DNA from: Chrysomallon squamiferum
Taxonomy: Eukaryota; Mollusca; Gastropoda; Neomphalida; Peltospiridae
NCBI GenBank assembly: GCA_012295275.1
Contig: CM022672.1
Coordinates: 11,337,904 to 11,401,903 of the forward strand
Direction of reading: 5' to 3'
DNA length: 64,000 bases
In this document: piece by piece, positions 11,469-24,489 of the stretch
Layout of the letters: the number at the start of each line of letters is the position of its first letter
How positions within the stretch are numbered: the first letter of the stretch is position 1
The notes under the pieces: model-generated
The model's input: only the letters and a program-made list of their open reading frames with translations
Told to the model about the DNA's origin: nothing
The model's database searches: none
Translations under genes and position numbers: made by a program

Positions 11469-13075
11469 CTAACTTATTTATTGCTGGAAGTACGTTAATC
11501 AAATAAACTATTAATTTTAATTTTAATTAATTCTATTATTTGGAAATCGTATTCTTTTATTTCCTTAGGCAATAAAACAGTTTTGAATATGATTTGATTT
11601 TCTTTTTTCTAATTTTTCCATTTAGAATAGGCTTCCGAGCTGATTGAAACTACAAATTAAATGAAAAAATATTTACTTACCGATATTTCAAATTAATTGC
11701 ACATTTATTTTAAATGTAACTATTTTCAGGTGTTAAATTATTATTAAAATAACATGACTGAATAAGAAATAAACATTTAAATAACTATAAAAAATAATAA
11801 TTTAAAAATAACTATAGTTAACGTAGCTGTAGAAGGTGTTACTGTAGTAGTAGTAGTAGTAGCAGTAGTAGCGGTACAAAAAAGTAAAAATACAAAATAA
11901 AATAAAATAAATAAAATTCTTTATTTTTGTTCGTTATGGTGCATTGTTTTATTATTATTTATTTTATTTTATTTTATATAAAAATACATATAAAATTGTA
12001 TTTTATTTTACATATAAAATAAAATAACAACAACAATAACAATAAAACAACGCACTTACAGAAACAAATAAAAAACAAAAAAACACAACCACAATAATAT
12101 CAAACACCAAGCCAAACCTAAAACAAAACAAAAAAAACAAAAAAATAACAAAACAAAGAAAGATGTCTCCACGATTCTCAATTTTATTGACAAAAAAAAA
12201 ACTCTCAGAATAAGCGAGCTGTCGATAAAAAGCATGCGGAATAGTGGAAGTGCTTGCAAAAACACAATTTCAAGTACCATCGTAGAGCTGGAACAATGCC
12301 AGACAAGAGTCTAGACAATAGCACTAGAAAAGGACACGAACCGATGACAGTGGATGATAAAAGAGAAATGCAACGCACTGTCATAACGCTCAGATCGGTT
12401 AAAATTACAATAAAATACAAAACGTACAAATGTTCCAACAAAATGGAGTCGTCAATATTCCGTTTGTGTTCGTTACGTGTAAAGCTCTTACTGTTGTTCT
12501 TGTTTTTCTTCTTGGTTAGTTTTTTTTTTTTTTTTTGTAAATAATAATAATAATAATAAGTGCATCTGTTTGTTTATTTATTCATCATCATTTGTTGTTG
12601 TTTTATTTATTCATCATCATCATCTTGTTGTTGTTGTTGTTGTTATTTTTCTTTGTAACATTATTACGTCATCAAAACAGTATTCCGTTGTTGTTTAATG
12701 GGTTTGTTATCGACATAAAGTATCATCAATATTGTTGATGTTGTTATTTTGTTATTTTTATTATTTAACATTACTACTATTCTGACAAGATTGTTGATTT
12801 TGAACTATCATTAAACAACAGGGTTGAGGACTCGTCCGTATAAATAAAAAAAATAAATAAAACAACAAAAAAAACAAACAAACAAAACAAACCCCGCAAA
12901 TAAAAAAGATGATTTTACCCACCTCCCTTTCGTGAAAGCGCGAGACCTCTTGTTAAAAAGAACGGTAAAAATAGTTTGACATTTTTGAATCTGACATGAC
13001 AAAATCTGAATTTTCTACATAGACAAATTCGTTTTCCTGTTTATCCAGTGTATAATTGTAAAGCGCAAAACATTT

Positions 13076-13107
<32 letters not shown>

Positions 13108-13566
13108 TCCTCTATTCATGTAGAGCAACAATATTTAGTAAGATAACCAATCTTTGGGGCTATACCGCTCGGGTGTGAATTAAATGAATTTTAACTGTAA
13201 TGATTCTAAATCTGTTATTAACATTTGAAAGAGGATTATGAACTTTTGGAGGGTAAGCAGCCATGGGGAAGAGACAATATCAATAACACCAATAACAACA
13301 ATACCAATAATGATGATGATAATAATAAGGAGAAGAAGAAGAACAACAACAACAACAACAGCAAGGAGAAGAATGATGATGATGATGATAATAATAATAA
13401 TTAAATATTTTAAAATCAGATGCCTTATTTAGGATTATTTTTTGTAATAGAAGTTAGCTAATAAATTAATTATTTTTTCATTCTTTAATTCTTCTTTTAC
13501 TCTTCTACTTCGCGTTGATCTTCTTTTTCTTCTAATTCTAATTATTAATACGATCATACTGGATTA

Positions 13567-13604
<38 letters not shown>

Positions 13605-13680
13605 AAAACAAACGAACAAACCAATTTATTGTTCAATAAACACTAAATTCGATCTTTCTTCTGATGTCGTTGCATCATCT
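10800..13680. other. Intergenic AT-rich DNA, no gene seen
   Basis: AAAT and TTTA tetranucleotide arrays at 11,130-11,172 and 11,424-11,468, TAG/GTA triplets at 11,844-11,872, TTG triplets near 12,625-12,645, long poly-A runs at 13,083-13,107 and 13,570-13,598, and compound triplets at 13,310-13,400. Frames here are repeat-driven. Confidence 0.5.
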
Positions 13681-13689
13681 GACATTCAG

Positions 13690-14190
13690 AACTGCACGCG
13701 GCGTTGTTCCTAAGATTCCAGAAGGAAATTAGCCGTTTGCCACGAAGTCTTCATGCATAAAATTCTGATGCCAGAGATTGTGCACGGCGAGGCAAGTTTT
13801 TGTGGCAACGAAATGGGCAATCATTGTTCACGACTTTCGGCTGAAAAGACTGCTCTAACAAGCAACGCCGGCCACGTCAGCAAGGGTAACCGACAATACT
13901 CACGCGCCACTAGCTCTACCAGTCACAGGAACGCGATTAAGCAAAAGTTGATGGGAAAATCTCGTATAGAACGGAGATCAATACAAAAGTTAATCATCTG
14001 ACGATAAAAATATACAATCTTTATTCACGTGCCATGCATTTCTAAGGCGATCCGGTCGTAAGATCATCAAACGTATGCTTGTAACCGGGACCCAAGAAAG
14101 CAATTAGCTTGAATGACTGGTCCTCTGCTGAAGAGGATTATGCCAGTGACGTTTGTCTATTCATGCCTTATCAGTATGCCACCCCAAGTG
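13690..14190. other. GC-richer patch with one unidentified frame
   Basis: The composition changes clearly from the poly-A tract before it. An 82-codon plus-strand frame at 13,753-14,001 begins at an ATG (MHKILMPEIVHGEASFCGNE) and is not repeat-derived, but I do not recognise it and see no supporting splice or poly-A pattern that ties it to a gene. It could be an exon, a regulatory island or a relic. Confidence 0.25.
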
Positions 14191-14940
14191 ACATGTTTTT
14201 GCCAAGGTTGTAAATAAGAAACACGAGTTTTTATTAAAAAGGGCATCTTGAACTAAACAGTAAACAAAAACAAAAAATAAAAAATAAAAAAATTTATAGT
14301 CGGAACTCCGGTAGAGTAGTTTTACAGAACAGAAGGTAGGCTATAGTTAAAAAAAAAAAATTTTTTGTTAACATAACTTCAGCAACATAAGTAAATAAAT
14401 GCAAGAGTTTTTAACAAACACGTAATTTTAACAACAGAAGAAATTAGGATCTACAATTTTTAACAACGCAGTATAAATAAAAATGCGATTTTGTCAAATA
14501 CCTTTCACAGAACAGTAAATAAAAAATAGTAATTTTAGCAACAAAATAAATGAAAACAGTTTTTAATAAATACAAAACATTAACAATTCAGTAAAAAAAA
14601 TAGTTTCTAACAACACAAAAAAAAAAAAAAAAAAAAGTATTTAATAAACACGCAATAATGACGCAATAAACGAAATAGTAAGTAAAATGAATTTTTGTTT
14701 TGTATTAAACAGTCTGACGGAAATGTTTGTAAATATATACCTTCTATAATATGCATCTACATATACAGAAACATAAAATTATTTTTATAGTTTAAAGAAA
14801 CATCGAAATAAATAACAGAAATAATAACAGTATTCAAAACTTGTTAGAAATTAGTAGGCTGAAATGCAAGAACAAACCCTAGAACATAAATGTAACGAAC
14901 GACATTTGGTGATAGAGAAGTAAATTATATTTAATATTTT

Positions 14941-14985
<45 letters not shown>

Positions 14986-15679
14986 TTATAGCCAAAACAC
15001 AAATCCATTAAACGCTGTTATTTATTTGTTTGTTTGTTTGTTTGTTTATTTATACAGACAGATTATTGTGTAGTAAGAATATCGACTACAAGGCAGTTCT
15101 AAGACTGTTTGGTAGATGGTTCACATTTTTGACACTGATAACGTCAACACCAAACCCATTCTGAAGCTAGTCTTTAAGAATGCACAGTTCTCCATTACAA
15201 AACGCACCCATATTAAGTTTCATACAGATTTATCTGCTTGCTCTTGAATGACCTCGAGTGTATAGCAATTGTAGGTGTAAACAGCTAAACGGGCGTACGG
15301 TTAATGGGCTGACAGTCATAGAAACGTGTCAGTCAATTAGTCACAGTCCGTAAGTCTCCGATAATCTTAGATAAAGACAAACGGACGTTCAGACGATGAT
15401 TCATCGCGCTAATCGAAGTATCGATAAACCGACTCAAGGATCAGTCACTAAGTACTGAGTAATGATCCTCGTTTGGCTCGAATATTCATAAAAATCGAGT
15501 TTAGGGAAGGTCAGCTACATGTCTTCGTGACCGCTGTTTCTCTTTGGTAAGGTTACTCAAAGAATCCCTTTATTTCCGCTTTAAAGTGTAGACCGTTTGT
15601 ATTATGCTACTGATGTATGACTGTGTGTGTGTGTGTGTATATGTGTATGACTGTTTGCATGTATGCATGCATGTATGTG

Positions 15680-15776
15680 TGTGAGTGTATGTATGTATGT
15701 ATGTATGTATGTATGTATGTATGTATGTATGTATGTATGTATGTATGTATGTATGTATGTATGTATGTATGTATGT
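15680..15776. repeat. (GTAT)n tetranucleotide array
   Basis: About 24 nearly perfect GTAT units, flanked by shorter GT and GTAT interruptions. Confidence 0.97.
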
Positions 15777-16049
15777 TAATATGTATGTTTTATATGTATA
15801 TGTACCTGTTTGTGTGTGCATGTCTGTATGTGAGAGTCCATGTGTATGCGTATATATTATGTATGGATATTTTATTTCAGTTATCAGTAAAGAATCTTAA
15901 ACATTTGTTTTGTGTGTTGTTTCTGACTTAAAAAATCTTCTGTCATCTTAAAGACGCTTTCCTGAATTCAGATAAACAGTCTTCGGCGGGTTTTTGCTGA
16001 ATTCTGCTTCTGACGCTAGTACAAATATAAAAAGATGATTCGTAATACT

Positions 16050-16057
16050 TCGTGTGT

Positions 16058-16122
<65 letters not shown>
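16050..16122. repeat. (TG)n microsatellite
   Basis: About 36 TG units with a single early interruption. A second, shorter TG array lies at about 16,463-16,500, followed by a CA tract near 16,537-16,550. Confidence 0.97.
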
Positions 16123-16123
<1 letters not shown>

Positions 16124-16466
16124 TATTTACAATTAACAGTAGAATAACAAATCGTATAAAAATCTGGATGAAGACGTCTTGTTTGAATTTACATACGACG
16201 TCTTCGAGAGTTCCTAAACTTCAAAGTATTTTGTGTCAAATGCAGTTGACTGCTGGGTGTATGAGACTTCGTCTTAAGGGTGCTGAAGTACTTGTTGGCA
16301 TCCAAAAAATCGAATTCTTGATTTGTTGATTATGAAGAAATACAAAGAGAAAAGTAAAATGGGAATTCGATTAACGATGGACAAAAATCTTACTGAGAGG
16401 ACACTTAGTGCAGAAAAGGCACAAGTTACCTCAGTATGACAAATAATAAAGAAACAGAAATTATGT

Positions 16467-16502
<36 letters not shown>

Positions 16503-16620
16503 CGATACATATTTATATATGCATACGTTTATCGACACACACACACACATATATATGCCATGCATCTTTTTCTCTGTCTGCATGTATCTGTTTACTATGT
16601 ATATGTATATGTATGTGTGT

Positions 16621-16724
16621 GTATGTATACATGTATGCATGTATGCATGTATGTATGTATGTATGTATGTATGTATGTATGTATGTATGTATGTATGTAT
16701 GTATGTATGTATGTATGTATATGT
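16621..16724. repeat. (ATGT)n tetranucleotide array
   Basis: About two dozen ATGT units, partly interrupted by ATGC at the 5' end. It is of the same type as the array at 15.7 kb, about 900 bp away. Confidence 0.97.
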
Positions 16725-16800
16725 ATGTACATTAACGACATGCTGGAAGTATACGGGCAAGTAGGACTCATTCACAGAACTCATTAAAATTAGTAACACC

Positions 16801-16959
16801 AAGAATAAGAACAACTACATACGCCAGAGATGTTTCAAGTGGTATGCACGGACTTTGTGGAACTCACTCTCAAGTAATATCAGGGAGGCTGAAACATCAG
16901 CTACATTCAAAACACTACTAAAGACCCATTTCTTTCAAATACACTTTGTTAATATATAG
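16801..16959 (+). mobile_element. 3' end of a degenerate non-LTR retrotransposon ORF2
   Basis: In the frame starting at 16801 the translation carries WYARTLWNSLSSNIREAETS and then ATFKTLLKTHFF before a stop at 16957-16959. The pattern LWNSLP-x-x-IR-x-A-x-S-x-x-x-FK-x-x-LK-x-H-F is typical of the extreme C-terminus, after the reverse transcriptase domain, of non-LTR elements of the jockey/CR1/L2/I group. No RT core was found upstream: the sequence runs straight into the ATGT array at 16.72 kb, so the copy is heavily 5'-truncated, as is usual for these elements. It cannot be active. Confidence 0.75.
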
Positions 16960-17821
16960 TTAGGTTTTATTTTTCCAATTTTAAAAGGTTCTAAGCTAGT
17001 CTATTAATTATCTTATACAATTTCTGAATATGACTCATTTATTTTTACCATTATTCCATGTTCAAATATATATTTTTAACAATGCTAGAGAGAGAATAAA
17101 AGATAATATAAAAAATAAAAATTCCTGGCTCAGACACTGTAACTATTATTAAGTACACCCACGTTTTTTATGACAGATTTTCAAAGCTCAAATCTCAGAT
17201 ATGCATTTCATTACCGCATTGATCTTTATACGGCTCAGAAATGTTTTTTTTCTTCTTCTAATTGCAGAACATTCTATATTGGCTACCTTTGTAGATACCT
17301 TTCGCAAATGAATTTATCCTGTTCAGTGGTTTTAAAACGCCCGGTACGCTTCCTGTAATGTATTGATTGATGCAGTAAACTTAAGCACATGTATAAAACA
17401 CTGTCATTTTGCCTTTCTGTTGTCAAGTTACTGAAAAATAAATGTTGACAGTTTTAGGAGAGAGAAGCAGAAGATGCACCGATATGATAAATTCAAATAA
17501 ATCTTTTGTAAAGGGCCTCAAATGTGTGCGCGAACCATTAACGGATATTTCAGTTTGATACATTGTTACACACACCTCAGAGTTCTGTTTCAAAAATACA
17601 ATGTCCAAAATCTTTTGTAAACTGTATCTCAAATGTACACGCAAAAAACTAAAGAGTTTTTCAGACTGGTTTATCATTTCACGTTGCTGAAACAGGCTGT
17701 TGCTTCAAAAATGTAATTTGCATTGTTTTGTCATAAGTCTCGAATGTGCCTGCGAAGCATTATGGGATATTTCAGTGTGATATGTAATTTCACCCTGATT
17801 AACGTAGAATGTTGTTTTAAA

Positions 17822-17855
<34 letters not shown>

Positions 17856-18177
17856 TATTTATTTATTTTTATTTATTATATGAGTATAGAAATATGTACT
17901 GGTATATAGGTATACAAGAAAAAACAAAACAAACATAAATACATAAAGAAAGAAAGAAAGAAAGAAAGAAAGAAAATTAATAATAAACATAATAAACAAA
18001 GCTAAAAAAAAAATAAAAAAAAATAAAAAAATTAATTTAATTAAAAAACACCATCAAATAATGAATAAAAACCTCGAACATTTTGGTGCCATTTTGAGAT
18101 GAAATCGTTAAGAGTTTCGTCCCTTCAGTGCTCAGCCAGAGCAGATTAATTATTAACACTGCAATTTTCAGATAAAA

Positions 18178-18209
<32 letters not shown>

Positions 18210-18644
18210 AAAAAGGTAAAAATAATAATAATAATAATAATAATAGTAATAAAAATAAAAATTAAATTAAATTAAAGCTAACTGGCATTTCACGATATTA
18301 TTATTATTATTGTCATTATTTCAAAATTTATAATGACTATAATAATAATAATAATAATAATAATGATAATAATAATAATAATAATAATAATATTAATAAT
18401 AACAATGATAATGATGATAATTAAGTGTTATTGTTTTTATCTTTTCAAATTAATGTTGTTGCTAATATGCTTGCGTGTTGTTTTGTTGTTATTCTTTTTG
18501 TTATTATTGCTATTTTCATGCTGTGTGATTTTATTCTGTTTTAATTAAAATTATATACTTCAGAATGAAACTGTCAGTAAATTTTTAATATATATATATA
18601 TGTATATGTATGTATGTATGTATGTATATGTATGTATGTATGTA

Positions 18645-18685
<41 letters not shown>

Positions 18686-18790
18686 TTATTTATTTACTTC
18701 TTGTTTTTAATATTTTTTTATTTGTAGCAATTCAACTATCAGTGCCAGCTTTGACACAAAATCGTACCAAAGGCATCAATAAAAAGAAAG
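16960..18790. other. Intergenic upstream of GRPEL1
   Basis: AT-rich with TTA, AAAG, AAAT and AAT arrays (17,826-17,855; 17,947-17,974; 18,175-18,208; 18,340-18,400) and a TA tract at about 18,650-18,680. The frames at 17.1-17.7 kb are not protein-like. The GRPEL1 promoter should lie at the right end. Confidence 0.5.
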
Positions 18791-18796
18791 TAACAA

Positions 18797-18804
18797 CCGG
18801 AAGT
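18797..18804 (+). promoter_or_regulatory. ETS-type site CCGGAAGT upstream of GRPEL1
   Basis: CCGGAAGT sits 49 bp before the GRPEL1 start codon. ETS/GABP sites are a common feature of promoters of nuclear genes for mitochondrial proteins. The sequence is exact; its use here is inferred. Confidence 0.45.
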
Positions 18805-18852
18805 TATGGTTCGCAAATGTGCAGGGTTGGAATTAATCAGAGAAAAATAAAT

Positions 18853-21332
18853 ATGGCAGCTTCAGGTAGCATGTGGCTAGGCACTTTTGTGAAGATGTCA
18901 CGTTTTTCACAGTCCGTTGTTTGTAGATATACTAGCAGGTATGTTTTGAGAAAACTATGAAGACAATAACTTCAAAATTTCGTTAACAATTAAGATATAA
19001 GCATTCTGGAAACGAAATGTGAAATAATAGTTTTAATACTGATGTAACATTGACCCGCTGTTGCATGACGAATAAAGTCGAATTAAAATCCAAAGTAGGA
19101 CACACAACAAATTTTTGTTAGAAGGATAGCTAGTACCTAGTAATTTTACTAACACCCTTTAAACTTTTTAAAATAATATTACATATTGTTGTATATAACT
19201 GATTAATTAAAGAACATAAAATGGTGGAAAATCTGACATAAAGTACTTAGAAATTGTGGGAACATGCCTTTCCGATTAGGATCTCGCCCTGGTATTTGAC
19301 TTTGCTGTAAACAGTTTGGTTTGGAATCAATAAGTACTTCAATAATGTTTGAATACAAAGTTTTATTTAGATGTTAGTTTACTTGATTATTCGTACATTT
19401 TCATTTCCTCACAAAGAGAATACATTTGACAAAATAAAAAAAAACAAAAAAAAAACAATGTCAAGAAACTGAATGGTAAATCCAAGATGCTTCCTATGAC
19501 ATTTTCCCAGAAATCACAGACGCTGTTTTATTATCATAGCTATGATAAATACCTTTAACAAGTATTTATAATTTTTAAGCACAGTGTACATTTTCTAACC
19601 ATCTCAACACTAACATCTTCATGTTAATAATAAGGAAATCCATGAGAGATTGGGCTACATTAACAAACCATCAGTATCATCTCTTTCAGTCACAGCATGT
19701 GACATTAAACTATACTGAAATTACAGTAAGGCACTTTTGTTTTCTCAGAGTAAGGTATTAAAACTTACATAGTTAAAAACAGATGATTCTAAATAAACTC
19801 AGCTTTCTCAGTAATCGAGGTTTTGTAACTGATTTACTGTAATGTAAGAAAACAAAATCTTTATTTTCATAATAAAATAAAATAAAATAAAATAAAATAA
19901 AATAAATTAAAAATCTCCAAGATGCTGTATAATTATAATTCAGCAGTGATTATAAATATTTAATCAGCAAACCCTTGTTCATACACAGTTAAACCACTTA
20001 TGGCTAAATCCATGATTTCAATAAAACGTGGGCCACTATCATTCAAATTTAATGTTGATACTTTTTGAAAAGAAAAATTTGCCAAATAAATGGGAGAATG
20101 ACTCAAATGATAGACCCAGTATAAAACTGTACAGTCTTTTTAAAAAAAAAAATTTTAGGGGGGGGTCAGTAGATTGTGACATTATGTTACTTTTATAAAC
20201 TTTGAAGCAGGTTAAAAACTAAACTTTAATTACAGATGTTACAGACTAAGACATTTATCCACCACGGCAACTGATCAGATTGCTGCCGACTCCACAAAGA
20301 CAGAGAAAGACGTTAACACTGAACAGCCTAGTTTAGAAAAACAGCTGCAAGAACAAAAGGAGAAATATGAAGCTGAGATTTCTGATTTGAAGGTACATTC
20401 ATGTCATTCTTTGATAGTAAAAGTATTTGTTACTTAACATGAAATGCACACACAGAGTGTAAGTGTTATATATTAAATAATATATTATGGAAATTGGGTA
20501 AAAAAAAAAAAATGTATTGGAAGTAAAATAAAACAATGAATAATGTGAGTAATATGAGATGTACATAATTTGTCATTTTAGTAAAATCATGAAGATTTGT
20601 TTAATGACATTTTCTACTGAATTCTATATTAAGAACTGTTGTATTTTGAACCAGTTCTATAAGTAGTAAAATCCAAGAGTAAACCAGCTGTTGTTATGAC
20701 TTGAAAAATTTCAGATTTACTTTGTAACAACGAATTCAGACACAAAGGTAATAATGTGCACACGACATACCTGTAAAATAAAATTTTAAATTGGTTTTAC
20801 AGTTTACAATGATGTATGTTCTGTCACTGTCATCAGTTAATAATATAAAGTACTGTCTAAAAACTAAAGTTACCTTTAAGAAATCATTCACATCATTTTT
20901 CAGGACAAATATTTGAGATCAATTGCAGAAACCGAGAATGTTAGGACACGAATGAAAAAACAGATCGAGGATGCCAAACTGTTTGGAATTCAGGGTTTCT
21001 GTAAAGACCTCTTAGACGTTGCAGACGTACTTGGCCAAGCAACAGAAAGTGTTCCAAAAGAGGAAATTACAAACAAAAACCCACACCTTAAGAGCCTCTT
21101 TGAAGGCTTAACAATGACAGAAAGTCAGCTTCAGAAGACATTTGTAAATCATGGACTGGAACAGATAATACCGAAGAAGGGCGAGAAATTTGACCCGTAT
21201 CTTCACGAAGCACTTTTTTCTGTCCCTGGGCAGGAGAGTGATAATGGCAACATCGCAGTACTGCAGAAAATCGGCTACAGACTTCACGATCGAACGCTGA
21301 GACCGGCATTAGTAGGAGTTTTCAAATCATGA
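18853..21332 (+). CDS. GRPEL1: GrpE-like 1, mitochondrial nucleotide exchange factor
   Basis: Three coding exons join in phase: 18853-18938, 20236-20392 and 20904-21332, giving 223 residues, close to the animal family (about 217). The protein releases ADP from mitochondrial Hsp70 in the matrix, driving the TIM23-associated import motor and folding. Residues 1 to about 38 are basic and hydroxylated (MAASGSMWLGTFVKMSRFSQ), as expected of a matrix-targeting presequence. Residues about 58-110 form the long Gln/Glu/Lys-rich helix of GrpE (EKQLQEQKEKYEAEISDLK). The C-terminal beta-wing ends in the diagnostic GYRLHDRTLRPALVGVFK at 205-222. Both introns are GT-AG; the first interrupts an Arg codon and the second is phase 0. 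The first ATG with the presequence was chosen. Its 3' end faces ERGIC2. Confidence 0.96.
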
Positions 21333-24300
21333 TAATTTGAAAGATTGAACAGACAATATTTTTACAAAGTAATTATAGTTAAGTAAAAAAAAAAGAAGAA
21401 AAAAGTGGCAAAAGAATGTTTTATTTATCTGTATTAATCCACAACATTGAAGATGCCGATTGTGTAAATAACTTCTGTCTTGTGTGAGTGAGTCAACATA
21501 AAGAAAATAAATAAATACAGGTTTTCAGACTAAAGCTGTTGACATCTGTTCTGATATTATCCAGTATTGAAAAGACAGTTACTTCAGTTTGGTTACTTAC
21601 ATGCATAAAACCATTATAAAGAAAACTGCAACTTTAATAGAAGTTTAATAATGTAATGTCAGCATATAATAAACTTGGGTTATTTAATTCTGGCATTCAT
21701 TGCATTTTTGAAAGCAAAAGAATAAGCAAGTGGAATATATGGGTTGCAATTAACTTTAGATTGAATGTTTAGCACAAATTTGTTGTTACAAGATTAGAAT
21801 TGTCATAAATGCTTTGTGTCATTTAACAACTTGGTTTGTGGGGCCATTAGCTTACTTACTGAACAGTTCACCAGGCCTGAAATTGCTCCTTTTATGTTTT
21901 AAAATGAGTTACAAAGTATTACATGTCAAGTCTCAGTCTGAAGCATTTTTTTTTTTTAAATTTTAAAATGTGTTATAAATTGAAATATGTAGAAGATGAA
22001 ACACGTTGGTTGTTAAATTAAGCATTTTAATAACAGAATGATACAACAAATTTTTATCCATTGCTGTTATTGCCATAAAAAATTAAAATGTATGTTGTGT
22101 TGTTGGAAAAGAGGATTATAATTTTGAAAAGAAAAACTATTTATAAACCTTTGTCAGATTTATTGTCCAGTTTCATGTACTGTCATGAATGAGATGTATC
22201 ATGGACAAAGAGTTGATCGGGGGTTATTTATACTTTATTACATAATAATGTGGGTATCGTTCAGTGTTTTAATTTGACTGGAAGTGTAGCCTTTTTCTAC
22301 GCATTACTGGAGTAAAAATGAATTAAGCAGAAACCTGTTAACTGCACAAATTTTCTTTTAACATTTGTAAAAATAATTGTCTTGTGAAATATATACAATC
22401 TTTTTTGAGTGTATATTGCAGAAATAAAACTGCAGTTCTTTGTATTATTAACATGATTAAAAAGTATATAATTAGTATTTTGCGTTTTAATGTTTTGAGT
22501 TTTTACATGTTATTTGTTGGACTTCAGTCATTAATGGAAATTATTTTAGTTTATAAAAGGAATACAGTACAAGAATACTCATACTTATTATGCATTTATT
22601 AATCAGTTGTTACAGTTTTCATTTGTTTTAGATGGTAACTTAATGAAAATTAAAAAAAAAAGATCATGTGCACATTTAAAAAAAAAAAAAAAAAAAAAAT
22701 CTTGAATGATTAAAACCAAACTATCATATTTAATAAAAATAAAATTTATTTTCAGAACAAATTATTACATCATATACAGGCACCTCAGTCAAAACATAAA
22801 CTGAACATTAATATTGGTAACTTAATAATATGCAACAAAATATTTTGAATTAACAAAGGTCAAAAAAACCCAATGAAGTTTCAAAAAGAACAAATTCTCA
22901 TTAAAAATTTTAAATTAATTATTTATGAAAATTTCAGTTACTAGTGTAAAATATTTTCAGTGATTAACTGAACCAAAGTAATCATGTAACTGAAATTTAA
23001 AAAAAGCACAATCCTCTCCCAATTTTATTTTTCCCTTTTGTGTAATATGCCTATTGCCCTAATAGTATCTTCATCTATTTTCCACAATAATATGTAGGTT
23101 TTGGATTTATTAATAACATATATACTAAGAAACAATCTTTGAGACTAATGAATAACTGGAAATTACTGAAATAAACTGGTATTATATTATTTAGAACCAT
23201 TCTTGTATCATAATTATGTGTTATATAATAGCATATTTGATGAAATACAATTTGATAATTAAAAAGTATGATACAACAAAAAATACTACAATCTAAATTA
23301 GTACCTGAATTCCAAAATGCATAAACTATTTGTTTCTGTAGTTACAATTACAAAGTTATATAAATAATAAGGTCCTTTATTGTTAGTATTATAATTCTAA
23401 ACATAATAAAGGAAAACAATTCATGGTATAATATGCAATGAGAACTCAAAATATGCAAGTTCTTATGAGACAAATAAACTTTCAGAATCAGTAACACAAA
23501 TGATGGTGAAATAGCACATTTGATAAATAAACATAAATGATTATGTAAACAAAACAGTGGTTTGTAAGTTTTATGGGAATTTTTTTATTTTTATTTTTTG
23601 GCAAAGATTTTATTATATTATTATTATTATTTTTTTTTTTTTTTTAGTATAGAAATGCTTGTTTTACATTTAATTTTTCCATTAAATTTTAGGCAATAAA
23701 ATGATTTCCATTCCATTTTTGTAATAGAATTTAAACATGTTTTATCTTAAACTAATATATTTTAAGCAGAAAAACATGAGCACCAATGGTCAGTAACAGC
23801 CATTTATAAATAAAAATTAAAAAATCCTCTAAACAAATAACCTAAAAGAATTATTAATGTATATCTACAGCATATTAAAAAACATATAATTAGTCATCGT
23901 CTTATTTTAGCCCTGATAGATTCCTAAATATATAGTGAATCATAAAAAATAATAATGGTGGAAAACAGAAATAAAAAACCTTTTAAAACTTCTAAACAGC
24001 TGAATAGGCTGCCAGAATTTCTTACAACTGTTACACAGTAAGTATCAGTATCTGTTCTTGTCGGGGCTGTCTTCTAATAATTTTTGTGTTAGTTGTTAAA
24101 TTCTAAAATCTTAAACAATAATACTGCAAGCTTTACTTAAACACTTTAATTTAGTACATTTGGTGACTGACAAAAAAGAAACAATAATCATTTACCAATA
24201 TTTGTTTTTAAATTTACTATTTTTCTCCCTTCACAAAATTTATTACTAACATAGTTGTAATTTTCATAATTTCTAAAATAAATTTTTTAATGGATCAAAG

Positions 24301-24489
24301 GATTAATTTTAATTTTTGGGTAAATTGTAAATATAATTTCAAAAATAAATTTTTTGATGCATCAAATTATAAATTATAATTTTGGAAAAATTGTGTTTTT
24401 CATGATGGCAAAAATAAAAAATGTTTAATGCTTCAATATCAGTATTCAAATACATATATGTTAGTAATAGCAGTATTTTTCTTTAACTT
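21333..24489. other. Convergent 3' flanks of GRPEL1 and ERGIC2
   Basis: No coding exon. AT-rich, less repetitive than the window's left end, and probably largely 3' UTR of the two convergent genes. AATAAA-type signals occur at about 21,507 (+) and on the minus strand near 22,743-22,752, where TTTATT is seen on the plus strand. A poly-A run lies at 22,678-22,699. A small internal duplication of a TAAATTTTTTRATG-type segment occurs near 24,275 and 24,340. Confidence 0.5.

Larger units (their letters stand above)
14200..16770. other. Intergenic, microsatellite-dominated
   Basis: An AAT array at 14,942-14,986 and a TTTG tract at 15,026-15,046. A moderately complex stretch at 15,060-15,560 has no convincing frame. 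Large GTAT and TG arrays then fill 15.6-16.7 kb and generate long Cys-Val-Tyr-Met frames on both strands that are not genes. Confidence 0.55.

Noticed and set aside
15570..16814. Many long frames on both strands, rich in Cys/Val/Tyr/Met or His/Thr
   Set aside because: All are translations of GTAT and TG microsatellites.
21088..21309. Minus-strand frame opposite GRPEL1 exon 3
   Set aside because: Shadow of the confident GRPEL1 coding exon on the other strand.
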